A stretch of DNA of 64,000 bases from Cunninghamia lanceolata (Eukaryota > Streptophyta > Pinopsida > Cupressales > Cupressaceae). This document shows, in pieces, positions 12,010-23,387 of the stretch. Every line of letters starts with the position of its first letter. Positions within the stretch are counted from its first letter, which is position 1. The stretch is taken from positions 1,488,001 through 1,552,000 of the forward strand of contig BSBN01000242.1 in the NCBI GenBank assembly GCA_027924645.1, given 5' to 3'. The notes under the pieces are model-generated. The model saw only the letters and a list, made by a program, of their open reading frames with translations, searched no databases and was not told the DNA's origin. The position numbers and the translations under genes are program-made.

Positions 12010-13280
12010 GCATCTGCAACTCTATTGGAATTCCCACTCCTGTGCTTCAAAACAAAAGTATACCTCTGCAAAAACTCAACCCATTTTAAGTGCCTCTGGT
12101 TCAACTTTCCTTGATTATTAAGATACTGCAAAGCCTAATGATCAGTATAGAAAACAAACTCCTTTGGCAACAAATAATGTCTCCATTTCTTCAAAGCCTG
12201 AACTATTGCATAAAACTCCTGATCATAAACAAAATATTTTTTCTTGGCATCATTAAGCTTCTCACTAAAATAGGCCATGGGATTACCTTATTGGCTCAAA
12301 ACAACTCCTATAGCATTGCCACTAGCATCACAATCTACCTGAAATACCTTATTGAAATCTAGAACTGCCAAAATAGGTTGCTCTGTGACTTTCTACTTTA
12401 ATGTATCAAAGCTTTTATCTACTCCTTTAGTCCATCTAAACTGTTTTCTATCCCCTCTCATTGTCTCAATTAGGGGTACACAAATGCTACTAAAATTCCT
12501 GATAAACTTTCTGTAAAAACTTGCCAAACCATGAAAAGATCTTACCTCGGAAGCACTCCTTGGCATAGGCCATTCAATGATAGCCCTCACCTTCTCTGGG
12601 TCCATCTTAAGACCTTCCGCTGAGACAACAAATCCCAGGTATACCAACTCCTTCTTTGCAAAACTACATTTCTTCAAATTAATCAATAACTTCTCCTCCC
12701 TCAGCTTCTCAAAAACTCTTCTGATATGCATCATATGCTCATCCCAAGTCTTACTGAAAATCAAAATATCATCTAAATAAATAATAATAAAACTTCCCAC
12801 AAATTCTTTCAATACCTCATTCATGAGCCGCATGAATGTGCTCAATGCATTGGTTAGCCCAAATGGCATGACTAACCACTCATACAAACCTTCCTTTGTC
12901 TTGAAGGTTGTCTTCCATTCGTCTCCTTCCCTGATACGAATCTGGTGATACCCACTCTTCAGGTCAATTTTCATGAAATACGTGGCTCCACTCAAACAGT
13001 CCATTATGTCATCCATTCTTAGCAATGGAAACTTGTACTTGATCATGATCTTATTGATGGCTCAAGAGTCTGTACACATTCTCCACTCTCCATCTTTCTT
13101 TGGTGCTAGTACTGTAGGTACCTCACATGGACTTAGGCTCTCTCTTATCAATCCATTCCTCAACAACTCCTGAACTTGTCTGTTCAACTCTTCACTCTCT
13201 GCTGGAGTCATTCTATGGGCTACCTTATTCGGCAAACTAGCTCTTGGTATCAAATCCATTTGATGACTTATCTTCCTCAC
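12010..13280 (-). pseudogene. Element B reverse transcriptase and RNase H
   Basis: RT runs from about 13280 with [39 protein letters not shown] and the catalytic [13 protein letters not shown] at about 12768-12780. The polymerase landmarks are intact in a 217-codon open stretch (13046-12393). RNase H follows at about 12392-12010 with DCDASGNAIG (Asp), [18 protein letters not shown] (Glu) and FYTDH (Asp), interrupted by stops. Unlike elements A and F it keeps its RNase H catalytic residues and has no second RNase H. Confidence 0.9.
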
Positions 13281-13319
13281 TAGTGGTAAACCTTCTGGTA
13301 CATTATCAGAGACAATATC

Positions 13320-13911
13320 TTAAAATACTTCTAACATTTCTGAGTCTTCTGCTGGTACATCTTCACATTTCTCTTGACTAATCTTAGGAATCAATGCAAA
13401 GCAATGACGCTCATGCTTCATACCCTCCAAAACATTTCTACCATCTACCAAGCAAATTCTGGCAGTACTACATCCCTTTTCTTCCACCTCCTTCAAGGGC
13501 TTCAACTTATGACGAACTCCATCCTTTGTTAGGGAGTATGTGTTTGCACGACCATCATGGATAGTGCTCCTATCAGACTGCCATGGCCTCCCCAACAACA
13601 TATGACATGTATCCATCAGTATGATGTCACACAGCACCTCATCATGGTAGTCACCAATCCTGAACTTTACTAAACACTGCTCATTGACCAAAGCTCTATG
13701 GTCCTTCTACAACCATGCAATCCGATATGGATGTGGATGCTGTCTTCTTGTCAACTTCAACTTGTCAAGCATCTCCTCTGAAACAAGATTATCGGTGCTT
13801 CCACTGTCAATAATAATATCACAACACTTACCTTCACATTTGCACCTTGTGCAGAATATAAACTCTTCCTCTGATTGGGTTCTTTCTCCTCATTCAACAA
13901 AGTTCTTCTGA
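13320..13911 (-). pseudogene. Element B aspartic protease
   Basis: Near 13800-13825 the minus strand encodes IIIDSGSTDN, an intact Asp-Ser-Gly retropepsin site. It is followed in the 13691-13320 frame by CDIILMDTCHMLLGRPWQ, the second landmark of gypsy proteases. A TAG at about 13708 precedes the open 123-codon stretch. The active site itself is undamaged. Confidence 0.85.
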
Positions 13912-14365
13912 CAACTAGGGTTTCTCCCCTTTCAACATCTTTAGAGCGCTCAAATTGTGCATCTTCATCGACATGTGCAACTCATGCATTACCTTCAGGT
14001 CTTCTATTTGTCTTTCCTTGATGTTGTGGACACTCGTATGCTCAATGTCCTTCTTCTCCACATTGGAAACAGATTCTTCTGAAACCTTCTCTTCTAGGTC
14101 CTTGCCCAGGTCTACCTCTTTCTCTTCCTCTTTGCTCACCATTGTTCTAGTCATGAGGGCGGTAGGTATTATCTCCTCTTTGATTTCAACTAGTGCCGGC
14201 TTCTTCACTTTTCTTTGAATCTCCATTTCGGCCCCCATAGGGTCTTCCACCAGTCCTTCTGCCTTGACCTCTTCCCCTTTGCTTGTTGTCAAATCTTTTA
14301 TTCAGCTTCTCTTCCACCTTCAGGGAAAATAGGTATGCATATTCTATGGTGGTCATTCTAACTAG
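13912..14365 (-). pseudogene. Element B gag, 3' part with CCHC knuckle
   Basis: This part resumes the B gag interrupted by C at the GCTCA target. It contains an Arg/Gly-rich stretch (NKQRGRGQGRRTGGRPYGG) and near 14031-14075 a CFQCGEEGH-stop-AYEC knuckle, in which a TGA sits inside the CCHC motif (likely CGA-to-TGA). The upstream part is at 20194-20865. Gag forms the particle and the knuckle binds RNA. Confidence 0.85.
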
Positions 14366-14370
14366 GCTCA

Positions 14371-15275
14371 TGTTGGGATAAGGTTCCATTAACCTTGTAA
14401 ATCCCATTATTGTATTATTCCATTTTATATTTGTAATTACCCATAAGGGATGTACAAGTTTCACTAGCAGTGGTAAAAATTATTTACTGTCCACGGTAAT
14501 TACGAAGTTCCTACACGGTAAGTCCTGGAGTTACCGGCGGTAGTTACGGGATGTCATTTACTATGGTAAATGGTAATTGGTCAAAGTGGGGTGCACATGT
14601 GGAGGAATAATCTATTTTATTGTTTTGACGCACGTCACAGATGCTGTAAGAAGGTGTAAGAGATTCTATGACAACTGTAAGTTGTCATAAGAATCTATGG
14701 CACTAATAATAGCATATGATGTGTCATAAGATGCTACAAGAGGCTATTTTTGGCCCCAAGGTTTTCAAGCTTGCATGGGCACATTTTTCCAAGTGTAGGA
14801 TGTATGTATGACATCATTTATGACCCCGTAAGAGCCTATTCTTGGCTATGGATGCCCAAGGTTGTATCGTTGACTCTTGACAAGTGTTATGGGCTTGTAA
14901 GAAGTCATTTAATGTCTTCAGGTTGTGTAAATTCTATAAAAACCATAGTATAGTAGATGAGATGCATAATAACAATTTACAGGTACCCAGGTTCTGCCGA
15001 AGTGAAGGTTGGAGGACAGAGGAAGTGAATGTATTTGTAATCTACTTTTGTGAAGATAATACAACTCGGCCTCTTTTCTTGGTGGAGTTTTTTACTCAAA
15101 AGGGTTTTCTCCACGTTAAACACTTGTGTTATGTGCTTCATTATGCTTCTGGTATATTTATGTATTGTGGGTTTATGTTTTGTTACAATCTCCATTGTTA
15201 ATGCACACTTAAAAGATTGCTAAAATTTATTCGAATCAGATTTCCATTGAAGTAGCGTTGCTTTCATTTCTAACA
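14371..15275 (+). repeat. Element C 5' LTR
   Basis: This 905-bp LTR has the same length as the 3' LTR. The start is fixed by TGTTGG next to the GCTCA duplication, the end by TAACA 2 nt before the primer site. It shares with the 3' copy the segment around CTATAAAAACC (near 14934), which could be a TATA-box region. Confidence 0.93.
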
Positions 15276-15277
15276 TT

Positions 15278-15289
15278 TGGTATCAGAGC
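15278..15289 (+). promoter_or_regulatory. Element C primer-binding site (tRNA-iMet)
   Basis: TGGTATCAGAGC lies two nucleotides after the 5' LTR and is complementary to the 3' end of plant initiator tRNA-Met, the standard primer of many copia and chromovirus elements. Confidence 0.93.
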
Positions 15290-15382
15290 CTGGCCAGCTT
15301 TGACTCTTGGCTGGTAGTGTGGAAGCTATAGTTGCAGTGGGAGATTTGGTTGCATTTGTTTTGCAGATCTTGTGTTGTTATT

Positions 15383-16234
15383 ATGGCTGCATCCACCGTT
15401 GCATCAACCTCTCAAATGGACATTGAGAAGTTCAGCGGAACGGGGTATGAGTTGTGGAAGCTGAAAATGGAAGATTTGTTGGAAGAAAGAAACCAATGGT
15501 TGGTTGTCCAAAAAGAGAAGAAACCTGACGATGTCTCTCAAGATGAGTGGGATAGACTAGATAAGAAGGCACGGGGAACCATCTGGTTGTGTCTTTCAGA
15601 CTCTGTCCTGTTGAATGTCACAAAGGAAGAGACAACATACAAGTTGTAAAAATGGTTGGGTGAGATCTATCAAGCCAAGAGTATGGTAAATAATCTTTAT
15701 TTAAAAATAAAATTGTTTTCCATGAAAATGCGAGAAGGTGAATCAGTTGCAGAGCATTTAAATTCTTTTAATTTGTTAGTGAGTCATCTTGATTCAGTAG
15801 ATGTTGAGGTTAGTGAGGAAGATAAATGTATCTTACTTATTTGTTCTTTACCCGAGTCTTGGGAGAATGTTATCTTTGCTATCACTGCTAACCTCGTGGA
15901 TCCGAAGTTGGATGCCCTTGTTTCAATGCTACTATCACAGGAATTGAGGAAGAAGAGTTCAGATAGTTCAGGGGATGCTCTCAGTGTCAGGGGAAGGTCT
16001 AAGGAAAGAGGACCTAAGGGAGATCAGAAAGGGGCTAAGGACAAGTCCAAGGGCCGGTCTAAGACTCCTGGTAAAAAGAATAGATTTAAGTGCTGGAACT
16101 GCGGTAAAAGGGGACATGTGAAGAAGGAGTGCAGAAATCCCAAGAAACAGTGGGAGAGTGCTTTAGATAAGTCCTCGAATGCAGGTGAAGAAGCTTTACT
16201 TTCTGCATGTAATCTTGTTTCTAATGATCACTAG
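15383..16234 (+). pseudogene. Element C gag
   Basis: The start ATG at 15383 gives MAASTVASTSQMDIEKF, then GYELWKLKMEDLL, the retrotransposon UBN2/DUF4219-type Gag opening. An in-frame TAA interrupts it at 15647-15649, and the frame then resumes through 16231. The CCHC knuckle CWNCGKRGHVKKEC at 16091-16132 is intact, preceded by a Lys/Arg/Ser-rich linker. A TAG at 16232-16234 stands where the Trp before the protease Asp is expected. Gag forms the particle and binds RNA. Confidence 0.92.
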
Positions 16235-16420
16235 TTGGTTGACTCAAGATGCTCATTTCATATGACTCCGCATAAGGAATGGTTCTCCTCATATGAAGAA
16301 TATGATGGAGGTAATATCTACCTTGGTGACAACTCTACATATCTGATTGTTGGGAAAGGAAAGATTGGTGAGATGGAACTTGGTGGTAGCAAAAGGGAAG
16401 AGATTCGGGAAATTGTTTAA
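16235..16420 (+). pseudogene. Element C protease with altered catalytic triplet
   Basis: The frame continues from Gag as VDSRCSFHMTPHKEWF, where copia proteases normally have Asp-Ser-Gly followed by Cys/Ala-Ser/Thr. The Gly is Arg (AGA), which should abolish activity. The frame is lost by a +1 shift near 16390, just before the integrase zinc region. Confidence 0.85.
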
Positions 16421-17400
16421 GCTTGAAGCCACTATAGTTTGTAATGCCTCCTATGTATCTAAGGCCACTACTGAAAATACATGTATGTTGTGGCACCGTA
16501 GATTGGGCCACACAAGCAATAATGTATTAAAAACTATTAAGAATAAAAATTTGTTGGACGCTTTCTCTTATTCTGATGAGCACTTTGATTTCTATGAGCA
16601 TTGTGTGTTTGGTAAACAAAACAAAAAATTATTTCCTTAAGGAAGCAATAGAGCAAAAGAGAAGTTAGAAATTATTCATACAGATGTGTTTGGACCTGTG
16701 GATAATGAATTTATCAAAAAATCTCATTATTTTGTAACCTTCATTGATGATGTATCCAGATTTACGTGGATTTATTTTATGAAGCATAAATCTAAAGTAT
16801 TCACTAAGTTTAAGGAATTCAAAGTCTTAGTAGAGAACCAATCAGGTTTAAAGATAAAAATATTAAGATTTGACAATGGAGGGGAATATTACTCTAAGGA
16901 ATTTGATGAGTTTTGCAAGCATGCAGGTATAATAAGACAAAGACAACTCTGTATACACCACAACAGAATGGTGTTGCAGAAAGGATGAACCAAACAATTA
17001 TGGAAAGGGTCAGAAGTATGCTTAGTGATGCACAGTTGGATAAATACTTTTGGGCAGAGGCTATGTGTACTACTTGCTACTTGATAAATAGATCTCCTTT
17101 TAAGGCTCTTGATTCGACACCTTATGAAGTGTGGACAGGTAAGAAACCTTATGTTTCACATTTAAGGGTTTTTGGTTGTGAGGCTTTTGTTCATGTGCCT
17201 AAGGAAAAGCGATCTAAGTTGGATCCAAAGGCTAAAAAGTGTACATTCATTGGATATGGTGATAATGTGAAAGGTTATAAGCTTTGGAATCCACTAACTC
17301 GCAAGATTATCTTTTCTAGAGATGTAATTTTCAGGGAACTTAGAGCTATTTCTGAACCTGAGTAGCCAAAAGAAAAAGATGAAAAGGTAAAGAGAGTGCA
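16421..17400 (+). pseudogene. Element C integrase
   Basis: The zinc region shows MLWHRRLGHTS and FYEHCVFGKQ; the first Cys of the expected CxxC is Tyr. The core contains IHTDVFGPV (first Asp), LRFDNGGEYYSKEF (second Asp) and, after a frameshift near 16940, TPQQNGVAERMNQTIMERVR with the catalytic Glu. KLDPKAKKCTFIGYGDNVKGYKLW near 17230 is the copia integrase C-terminal region. A stop occurs at about 16637 and a TAG at 17363. Confidence 0.9.
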
Positions 17401-19230
17401 CTTTGAGTTAGAGCAACAAGATGCACCTCAGGAAGAATAGAATGATGGATTAGGGGGTGAAGAAGAAGAAGAAGATTCAAGTACTTCTAATGAAGATGAA
17501 TCTGTTGTGACAGAAGAAGTTGGTACAGATGATCATGCGAAAGAACGAGTAGTCTCTTACTCCACCCTTGAGGAGATCCACAAGACAACGGAATCTAGTT
17601 GACAGGTATAGCCCACCAGATTTTCGTTGTGTATATACTTTATTGAGTACTAACGATGAACCTAGATCCTACAGGGAAGCTATTTCTACAGATGATAGTG
17701 AGTCTTGGCAACTAGCCATGCAGGAGGAGATGATGGCTTTGGACTCTAATAACACCTAGGATCTTGTTCATTTGCCCAAAGGAAGAAAGGCCATAGGATG
17801 TAAGTGGGTCTTCAAGAAGAAGTTTGGAGTAGATGGGTCATTGGAGAAGTACAAGGCTAGACTAGTAGCCAAGGGCTACTCCCAGAGAGAGGGAGTTGAT
17901 TTTGGTGAGATATTCTCTCCTGTTGCTAAATTAACTTCTATTAGATTTCTCTTATCCATTGCTGAAGCTTATGATTGGGAGATTGAGCAAATGGATGTTA
18001 AAACTACATTCTTACATGGAGATCTTGAAGAAGAAATTTATATGCAACAATCTACAGGTTTTGAGGTAAAAGGAAAAGAACATTGGGTTTGCAGGTTAAA
18101 GAGGTATTTTTATGGTCTGAAATAGTCCCCTAAAATGTGGTATTAAAAGTTTGATTCATTTGTTTTGAAATTGGGTTTTGTTAGAAGCGAGGAGGATCAT
18201 TGTGTTTACATTCATTGTGTTGATGATTCTCTACTGGTTATTGCTTTGTATGTTGATGACATGTTTTTCAGCAATACTAAGGGTATGGTTAGTGAGCTTA
18301 AAGCCCAACTTTCAAGTGCATTTGAGATGAAGGATCTTAGTGCTGTAAGGTATATTTTGGGAATGGAGATTAGGAGGGACATAGTTAATAGAAAGCTTTG
18401 GTTGTCACAAAGTAAGTATGTGAATACCATTTTGCAGAGGTTTAGTTTGCAAGACTGTAACCCAGTTAGAGTTCCTTTACCCATTTGTACTAATCTTTCA
18501 TTAGATATGTGTCCAAAGACTGAGGATGATCTTGAGGATATGTCTAATGTGCCATATGCTAGTGTTGTAGGGAGTTTGATGTATGCAATGGTTTGCACTA
18601 GACCAGATATTGCCCAAGCAGTGGGAGTTTTGAGCAGATTTATGTCCAACCCTAGTAGACAACATTGGAACTATGTGAAGAGGATGTTTAAATATCTTGC
18701 AGGTACTCCTAATCATTGTTTGGTTTATTCTGGTATTGATAGTGCTGATAAATCTTTGGCCATACAGGGTTTTTTTGATGCAGATTGGGCAGGTGACTTG
18801 GATAGTTGAAGGTCCACTAGTGGCTATGTGTTTACTTTGTTTGGAGGTGCAGTGAGTTGGATGAGTAAGAGGCAGCCCACAGTTGCTTTGTCCACCACAA
18901 AAGCAGAGTATATGGTTGCTACTCATATCTCTAAGGAGGCAGTTTGGTTGAGGAGACTGTGTACAAGTATTGGTTTTGATTGCAGGATCATTCAGATTGG
19001 TTGTGATTGCTAGAGTGCTATCTGTTTGGCCAAGAATCCCATGTATCATGCTTGGACTAAGCATGTTGATGTTCAGTATCACTTTGTTTAAGAGTTGGTT
19101 GCAAATGGATAGATTGAGCTAAAGAAGATAGACACTCAAGAGAATGTTGCAAATTCTTTGACCAAGCCTATGAGCACAGAGAAGTTCATGTGGTGCAGAG
19201 AGGCCATGGGCCTTGTTTCTAGTACTTGAT
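17401..19230 (+). pseudogene. Element C reverse transcriptase and RNase H
   Basis: After an acidic linker and another frameshift near 17560, RT runs through AIGCKWVFKKK, ARLVAKGYSQREGVDF, IEQMDVKTTFLHGDL and the catalytic ALYVDDMFF at about 18246-18272. RNase H contains [19 protein letters not shown] and a TKHVDVQYHFV segment. In-frame stops occur at 17757, 18123, 18147, 18807 and 19012. The frame ends at about 19230, 59 bp before the 3' LTR. Confidence 0.92.
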
Positions 19231-19277
19231 TATTTTCCATCTAATTTCCTATGGGTTGATTTACAATGTATAATGTC

Positions 19278-19288
19278 AAGTGGGAGAA
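19278..19288 (+). promoter_or_regulatory. Element C polypurine tract
   Basis: AAGTGGGAGAA directly abuts the 3' LTR and would prime plus-strand DNA synthesis. Confidence 0.85.
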
Positions 19289-20193
19289 TGTTGGCATAAG
19301 GTGCCATTAACCTTGTAAATCCCATTATTATATTATTCCATTTATTATTTGTAATTACCCATAAGGGATGTACAAGTTTCACCAGCAGTGGTAAAAATTA
19401 TATACTGTCCACGGTAATTACAGAGTTACTGCACGGTAAGTCCTGGAGTTACCAGCGGTAGTTACGGGATGTCATTTACTATGGTAAATGGTAATTGGTC
19501 AAAGTGGGGTGCACATGTGGAGGAATAATCTATTTTTAGTGTTATGATGCACGTCATAGATGTTGTAAGAAGGTGTAAGAGATTGTATGATAACCGTAAG
19601 TTGTCATAAGAATCTATGACACTAATAATAGCATATGACACATCATAAGATGCTGTAAGAGTCTATTTTGGCCCCAAGGTGTTCAAGCTTGCATGGGCAC
19701 ATTTTTCCAAGTGTAGGATGCATGTATGACAACATTTATGACCCTGTAAGAGCCTATTCTTGGCTATGGACGCCCAAGGTTGTATTGTTGACTCTTGACA
19801 AGTGTTATGGGCTTGTAAGAAGTCATTTAATGTCTTGATGTTGTGTAAATTCTATAAAAACCATAGCATAGTAGATGAGATGCATAATAACAGTTTACAG
19901 GTACCTAGGTTCTGCCGGAGTGAAGGTTGGAGGACAGAGGAAGTGAATGTATTTGTAATCTCCTTTTGTGAAGATAATACAACTTGGCCTCTTTTCTTGG
20001 TGGAGTTTTTTACCCGAAAGGGTTTTCTCCATGTTAAACACTTATGTTATGTGCTTCATTCTGCTTCTGGTATATTTCTGTATTGTGGGTTTATGTTTTG
20101 TTACAATCTCCATTGTTAATGCACACTTAAAAGATTGCTAAAATTTATTCAAATCAGATTTCCATTGAAGCAGTGTTGCTTTCATTTCTAACA
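19289..20193 (+). repeat. Element C 3' LTR
   Basis: This 905-bp LTR is bounded by the polypurine tract and the GCTCA duplication. It differs from the 5' LTR at about 55 positions by eye, many of them C/T or G/A changes. Confidence 0.93.
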
Positions 20194-20865
20194 GCTCAGC
20201 TCCTCTTGAATACTTGGCCTCAACTCATTAATGTAACGGGCTACCTTCTCTTTGTTGGCCTCTGCATGACCGGTTCTGATAGTAATCTTATAAAACTCTT
20301 TTGTATACTCCTTAACAGACTTGTTACCTTGTTTCAATCCTTACAGCTTCTTTAGCAACTCCATCTCATAGTCCACAAGAATGAACTACTTCTTCTGTTT
20401 CTCCACCATCCGATCCCATCTGGTGATCTTTCCTTTTCCTCTCCTATTCCTCTCTAACTGGACCTCCTTCCACCAAATACTAGCGTGGCCCTTCAACTTT
20501 GTTTTTGCAAACTTGACCCGATCTGGGTCTTCCACATCTTCATACTCAAAATACTCCTCCATGTCATTGATCCAATCAATAAGCTATTCTGGATTCAAAT
20601 CTCCAAAATATGTAGAAACTTTGATCCTGGGCCTCTTTCCAATCTTAGAAATGGCCTTCAACAACCTAACTTTTGTAGGATCTCCTGCAGCTTCTTGTTC
20701 TTCCTCAGATAGCTCTTCTTCAGCTTCATCTTTGCTTTCTTCTCTTGTTCTTGGCTCAAACCCTCTTTGTAGCTCTTCTTACGGTGCATCGCTTTGCCTT
20801 TGTAGAGCTCTAAAACCCTCTTCCGTCAAAGCATTCCTCCCAATACGATTTTTTCATGGAGGCAT
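20194..20865 (-). pseudogene. Element B gag, 5' part
   Basis: The minus-strand ATG at 20865 starts MPPWKNRIGRNALTEEGF, followed by an acidic linker. The Gag core contains KVSTYFGDLNPE, WINDMEEYFEYE and ASIWWKEVQLERNR, a typical gypsy retrotrans_gag domain. Three stops are visible. The start was chosen as the first ATG after the primer site. Element C interrupts it at 20194, and the remainder is at 13912-14365. Confidence 0.88.
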
Positions 20866-20952
20866 CTTGATCTCCGCAGCAAACCCACAACCTCAGGTCC
20901 TATTGCAAACTGCCTCATGGTCGGTGATCTGTCTACACACTCAGGAACCCTT

Positions 20953-20964
20953 GCTCTGATACCA
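20953..20964 (-). promoter_or_regulatory. Element B primer-binding site (tRNA-iMet)
   Basis: The plus strand reads GCTCTGATACCA; its complement TGGTATCAGAGC lies 2 nt inside the minus-strand 5' LTR. It fixes the orientation of B. Confidence 0.92.
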
Positions 20965-20966
20965 CT

Positions 20967-21807
20967 TGATGAAGGGGGTAAATCATAAAACACACAACAA
21001 TAGAAATGGAAAACATAAAATAGAATATTTCTTTATTGATTTGGGCAACTCATTACATTACAGAAGCTCAATTACAATCAGAGGAATCAATCCTCCACAG
21101 GCTGCAACACACTACAGCTACACATCACCTGGCTCCGAAATATTCTAACTTCTATAACCCCAAATCAGCTAGGGTTTCTATTTTCTCACCTATTCTTGAC
21201 TCTACACTTTCCCCCTTAACTCTACTACTGCCTAGGGTTCCCAAAAATGGTTATTAATAGCCTTTTTGGTGGCCAACAACCTAATTTCAAAATTTGCATC
21301 TCCCTCCAAAAATAGGTCAACTTCCGGGAGCCATAACTTTTGATCCGGGTGTCCGATTGACGAACCGTTTTATGTGTCGGAAATCTCGCGGAGTGCTCTA
21401 TGCTCTAAGAACCTGCTCTACCAGTTTTGGCCATTTTCAAGGCCTTTTAGTGCCTCAAACCTAAGTTTGAATAATTTTCAGGCATTTTTCAAGAAATGAA
21501 AACTTTAATATTTTTTAGCTCACAAATGATATTTGCATGATTCCTTCGCAAAAGGTCTTATTTTTTAGTTAGGAAGCTTTCTGTAAATTTTCACTTCAAT
21601 CTGTGCCCAAATGCAAAATTTCTAAAAATAGCAGGTTGCTATTTTTAGCAGTTTGGAAAAACTGAAAGTTCTACATCATTATTCAAGCAATTATGGAACC
21701 AGAACCACAAATTTTGAAAAGAAATGGAAAGAACATCAACAATTTTGAAACACATCTTTTTTGGGTGATGCAAGATTGCCCTTACACCACTAGATGCTTC
21801 TGCATCA
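20967..21807 (-). repeat. Element B 5' LTR
   Basis: This 841-bp LTR matches 9626-10476. Edges follow from the primer site on one side and the GGAAG duplication at 21808-21812 on the other. Confidence 0.92.
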
Positions 21808-23382
21808 GGAAGGCTATTTCTTGGTTCAATTTGGATGAAAATATGTACAAGTTGTTTTTTAGGTATTGTCCAAGGTAGCCTACTAACAAGGGCTCGCCAT
21901 CTTTGTAAGTATGCGGCAAAACTCTAGTCATTTCGTTGTTTGGTGTTGCAAAGGTAGAGCATGGTGATTTCATGCTCTACGTTGTATGAGAAATGGGCAA
22001 CAAATTTTTTGGAGAGGTCGACGAAGGTGGAGATGGAGCCATAAGGCAAGTGCATAAACCATTCGAGGGCTTGACCTCCTAAGCTTTGTAGGAAAAGATG
22101 AAGGAGGAATTGATCATCATAGAAAAATTCTTAGAAATCCATGAAGAACTCCTTGATGTGGTCAAGGGGATCTCCTTTTCCTTTGTATTTATTGAATTTG
22201 GGTACTTTAAAATGTTGAGGAAAAGGTATAGTTGTCATGTTTTGATCAAATGGATAGGGACATAAGTCTTCAAACTTATAATGTTTCTTTTGGGTTCCTA
22301 GTTGGATGTTTTTGAGAGTGTTTTTCATCTCTTTCCATTCTTGATTGAAAGGATTGGCAAGGGGAGGTTGTGATATGGATTGAAGTGGCGGTTGTTGGGA
22401 TTGTCGATGGAATGATGATTGTTGTTGTGGGATGGTGTATTATTGTGTGATATACAGAGGTAGGCCTATAGTTTGTGAATTTAAACATGAGACCCATATG
22501 TTTGATGTTGTGGTATGGTGTGGGTGGATGAATGATATGCGTGTTGTGTTTGGAATGGTGGTTGTTGATGTTGGGTGATATGTTGATGTTTCATGGAAGC
22601 ACTGTGGGGTGGTTGTTGATGAATGGTATGTTGATGTTGTATGGAAGTACCATGGGGAGGTTGTTGATGAGTGGTTGAATGATATGTTTGAGCGGGGTTT
22701 GTGTAGCTTGTTAATGGGTTTTAAGATTGATGCGGTGGTTGTGATGTTAATGGATGTTGAGATTGGAGATAGGTTTGTGAAGGTACCATAGGGGGTAATG
22801 TTGTTTGGGTGATAGTCATCTTTTTTGGGATGACTAAGGGAGGGAGTGCTTGAGGAATGGTAATAACGTTGGATGTGTTTTGAGGAATGGTGGCAATATT
22901 GGAAGTGTTTCGAGGAATGTTGGTTGTGGTGATGATATTTGGATTAGTGGATACATTGGTGTTGGGAATTAAATGTGATTGCATGCCATAAGGGTGTTCC
23001 GATACTTGTGGTTGTGAAATGATATTACCCCCTACATGTTGATCAATAGTATGGATGGTGTTGGTATTTGTGGTGAAGTTAGCCCATGGATTATCATAGA
23101 CAGGGTTGTTGGGATTAGGGACACGGCCCCATGGTTAATCGAGGATGGGTAATGGTGGTTTATCATGTATGATAGTTTTGAGTTTGTCTTGGTCATATGA
23201 GTGGGGAGGCTAGCTCCATGTTCAATGAGGTGTTCAAGGAATTCATCCTTATGATTGTCAAGGAATTGGTCAAATTTATCATGCAATCCTCTCTTATTAA
23301 GGAAATCGATGAAGGTGGGGGAATACATGTGGTGATGTATGGATGCTTCACCCATTTCTGGTTGATTGACGTATCCCTCCAT
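21808..23382 (-). pseudogene. Element A gag, 5' part
   Basis: The minus-strand ATG at 23382 gives MEGYVNQPEMGEASIHHHMY, then FIDFLNKRGLHDKFDQFLDN. A low-complexity Pro/Gln/Thr/His region follows with short repeats (IPRNTSN / IPQNTSN near 22860-22935; a second pair of about 49 bp at 22578-22676). The capsid-like part contains FPQHFKVPKFNKYKGKGDPL DHIKEFF near 22140-22210 and LYIFSSKLNQEIAF up to the B junction at 21808. Frames change several times. This is typical of Tat-like Gag, whose N-terminal half is repetitive. Confidence 0.75.
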
Positions 23383-23387
23383 GTTGC

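Larger units (their letters stand above)
14371..20193 (+). mobile_element. Element C: Ty1/copia retrotransposon inside B
   Basis: Its 905-bp LTRs (14371-15275, 19289-20193) begin TGTTGG and end TAACA, and are flanked by the perfect duplication GCTCA (14366-14370, 20194-20198). A Met primer site follows the 5' LTR and a polypurine tract precedes the 3' LTR. The copia order gag, protease, integrase, RT, RNase H is readable on the plus strand. About 55 LTR differences by eye (roughly 6%) and many stops show a moderately old, dead copy. It lies in antisense orientation to B. Confidence 0.95.
9626..21807 (-). mobile_element. Element B: chromodomain Ty3/gypsy element (chromovirus), split by C
   Basis: Its LTRs (9626-10476 and 20967-21807) start TG and end CA. 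The 5-bp duplication GGAAG flanks it at 9621-9625 and 21808-21812. The minus-strand 5' LTR at high coordinate is followed, after 2 nt, by a primer site complementary to initiator tRNA-Met. Domains run gag, zinc knuckle, protease, RT, RNase H, integrase and chromodomain, which defines a chromovirus. Element C interrupts gag. Nonsense codons occur in every domain, several at positions where CGA-to-TGA, CAG-to-TAG or TGG-to-TAG changes would explain them. The element is inactive. Confidence 0.93.
3780..23387 (-). mobile_element. Element A: Tat-like Ty3/gypsy retrotransposon, split by B and C
   Basis: Read on the minus strand from high to low coordinate, the domains run gag (23382-21808, continuing at 9620-8900), protease, RT, gypsy RNase H, archaeal-type RNase H and integrase, ending near 3780. 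The order RT, RNase H, aRNH, integrase is that of plant Tat-lineage elements. Element B sits inside gag; removing B and one copy of its GGAAG duplication rejoins the gag frame. Every domain contains stops or frameshifts, so the copy is dead. LTRs, primer site and target duplication could not be identified, so the outer limits given are those of the coding remnants only. Confidence 0.8.

Noticed and set aside
18501..19082. A 193-codon minus frame
   Set aside because: It is the antisense shadow of element C's RT-RNase H, which has clear motifs on the plus strand.
20381..20959. A 192-codon plus frame, Ser/Phe-rich
   Set aside because: It is the antisense shadow of the B gag read on the minus strand.
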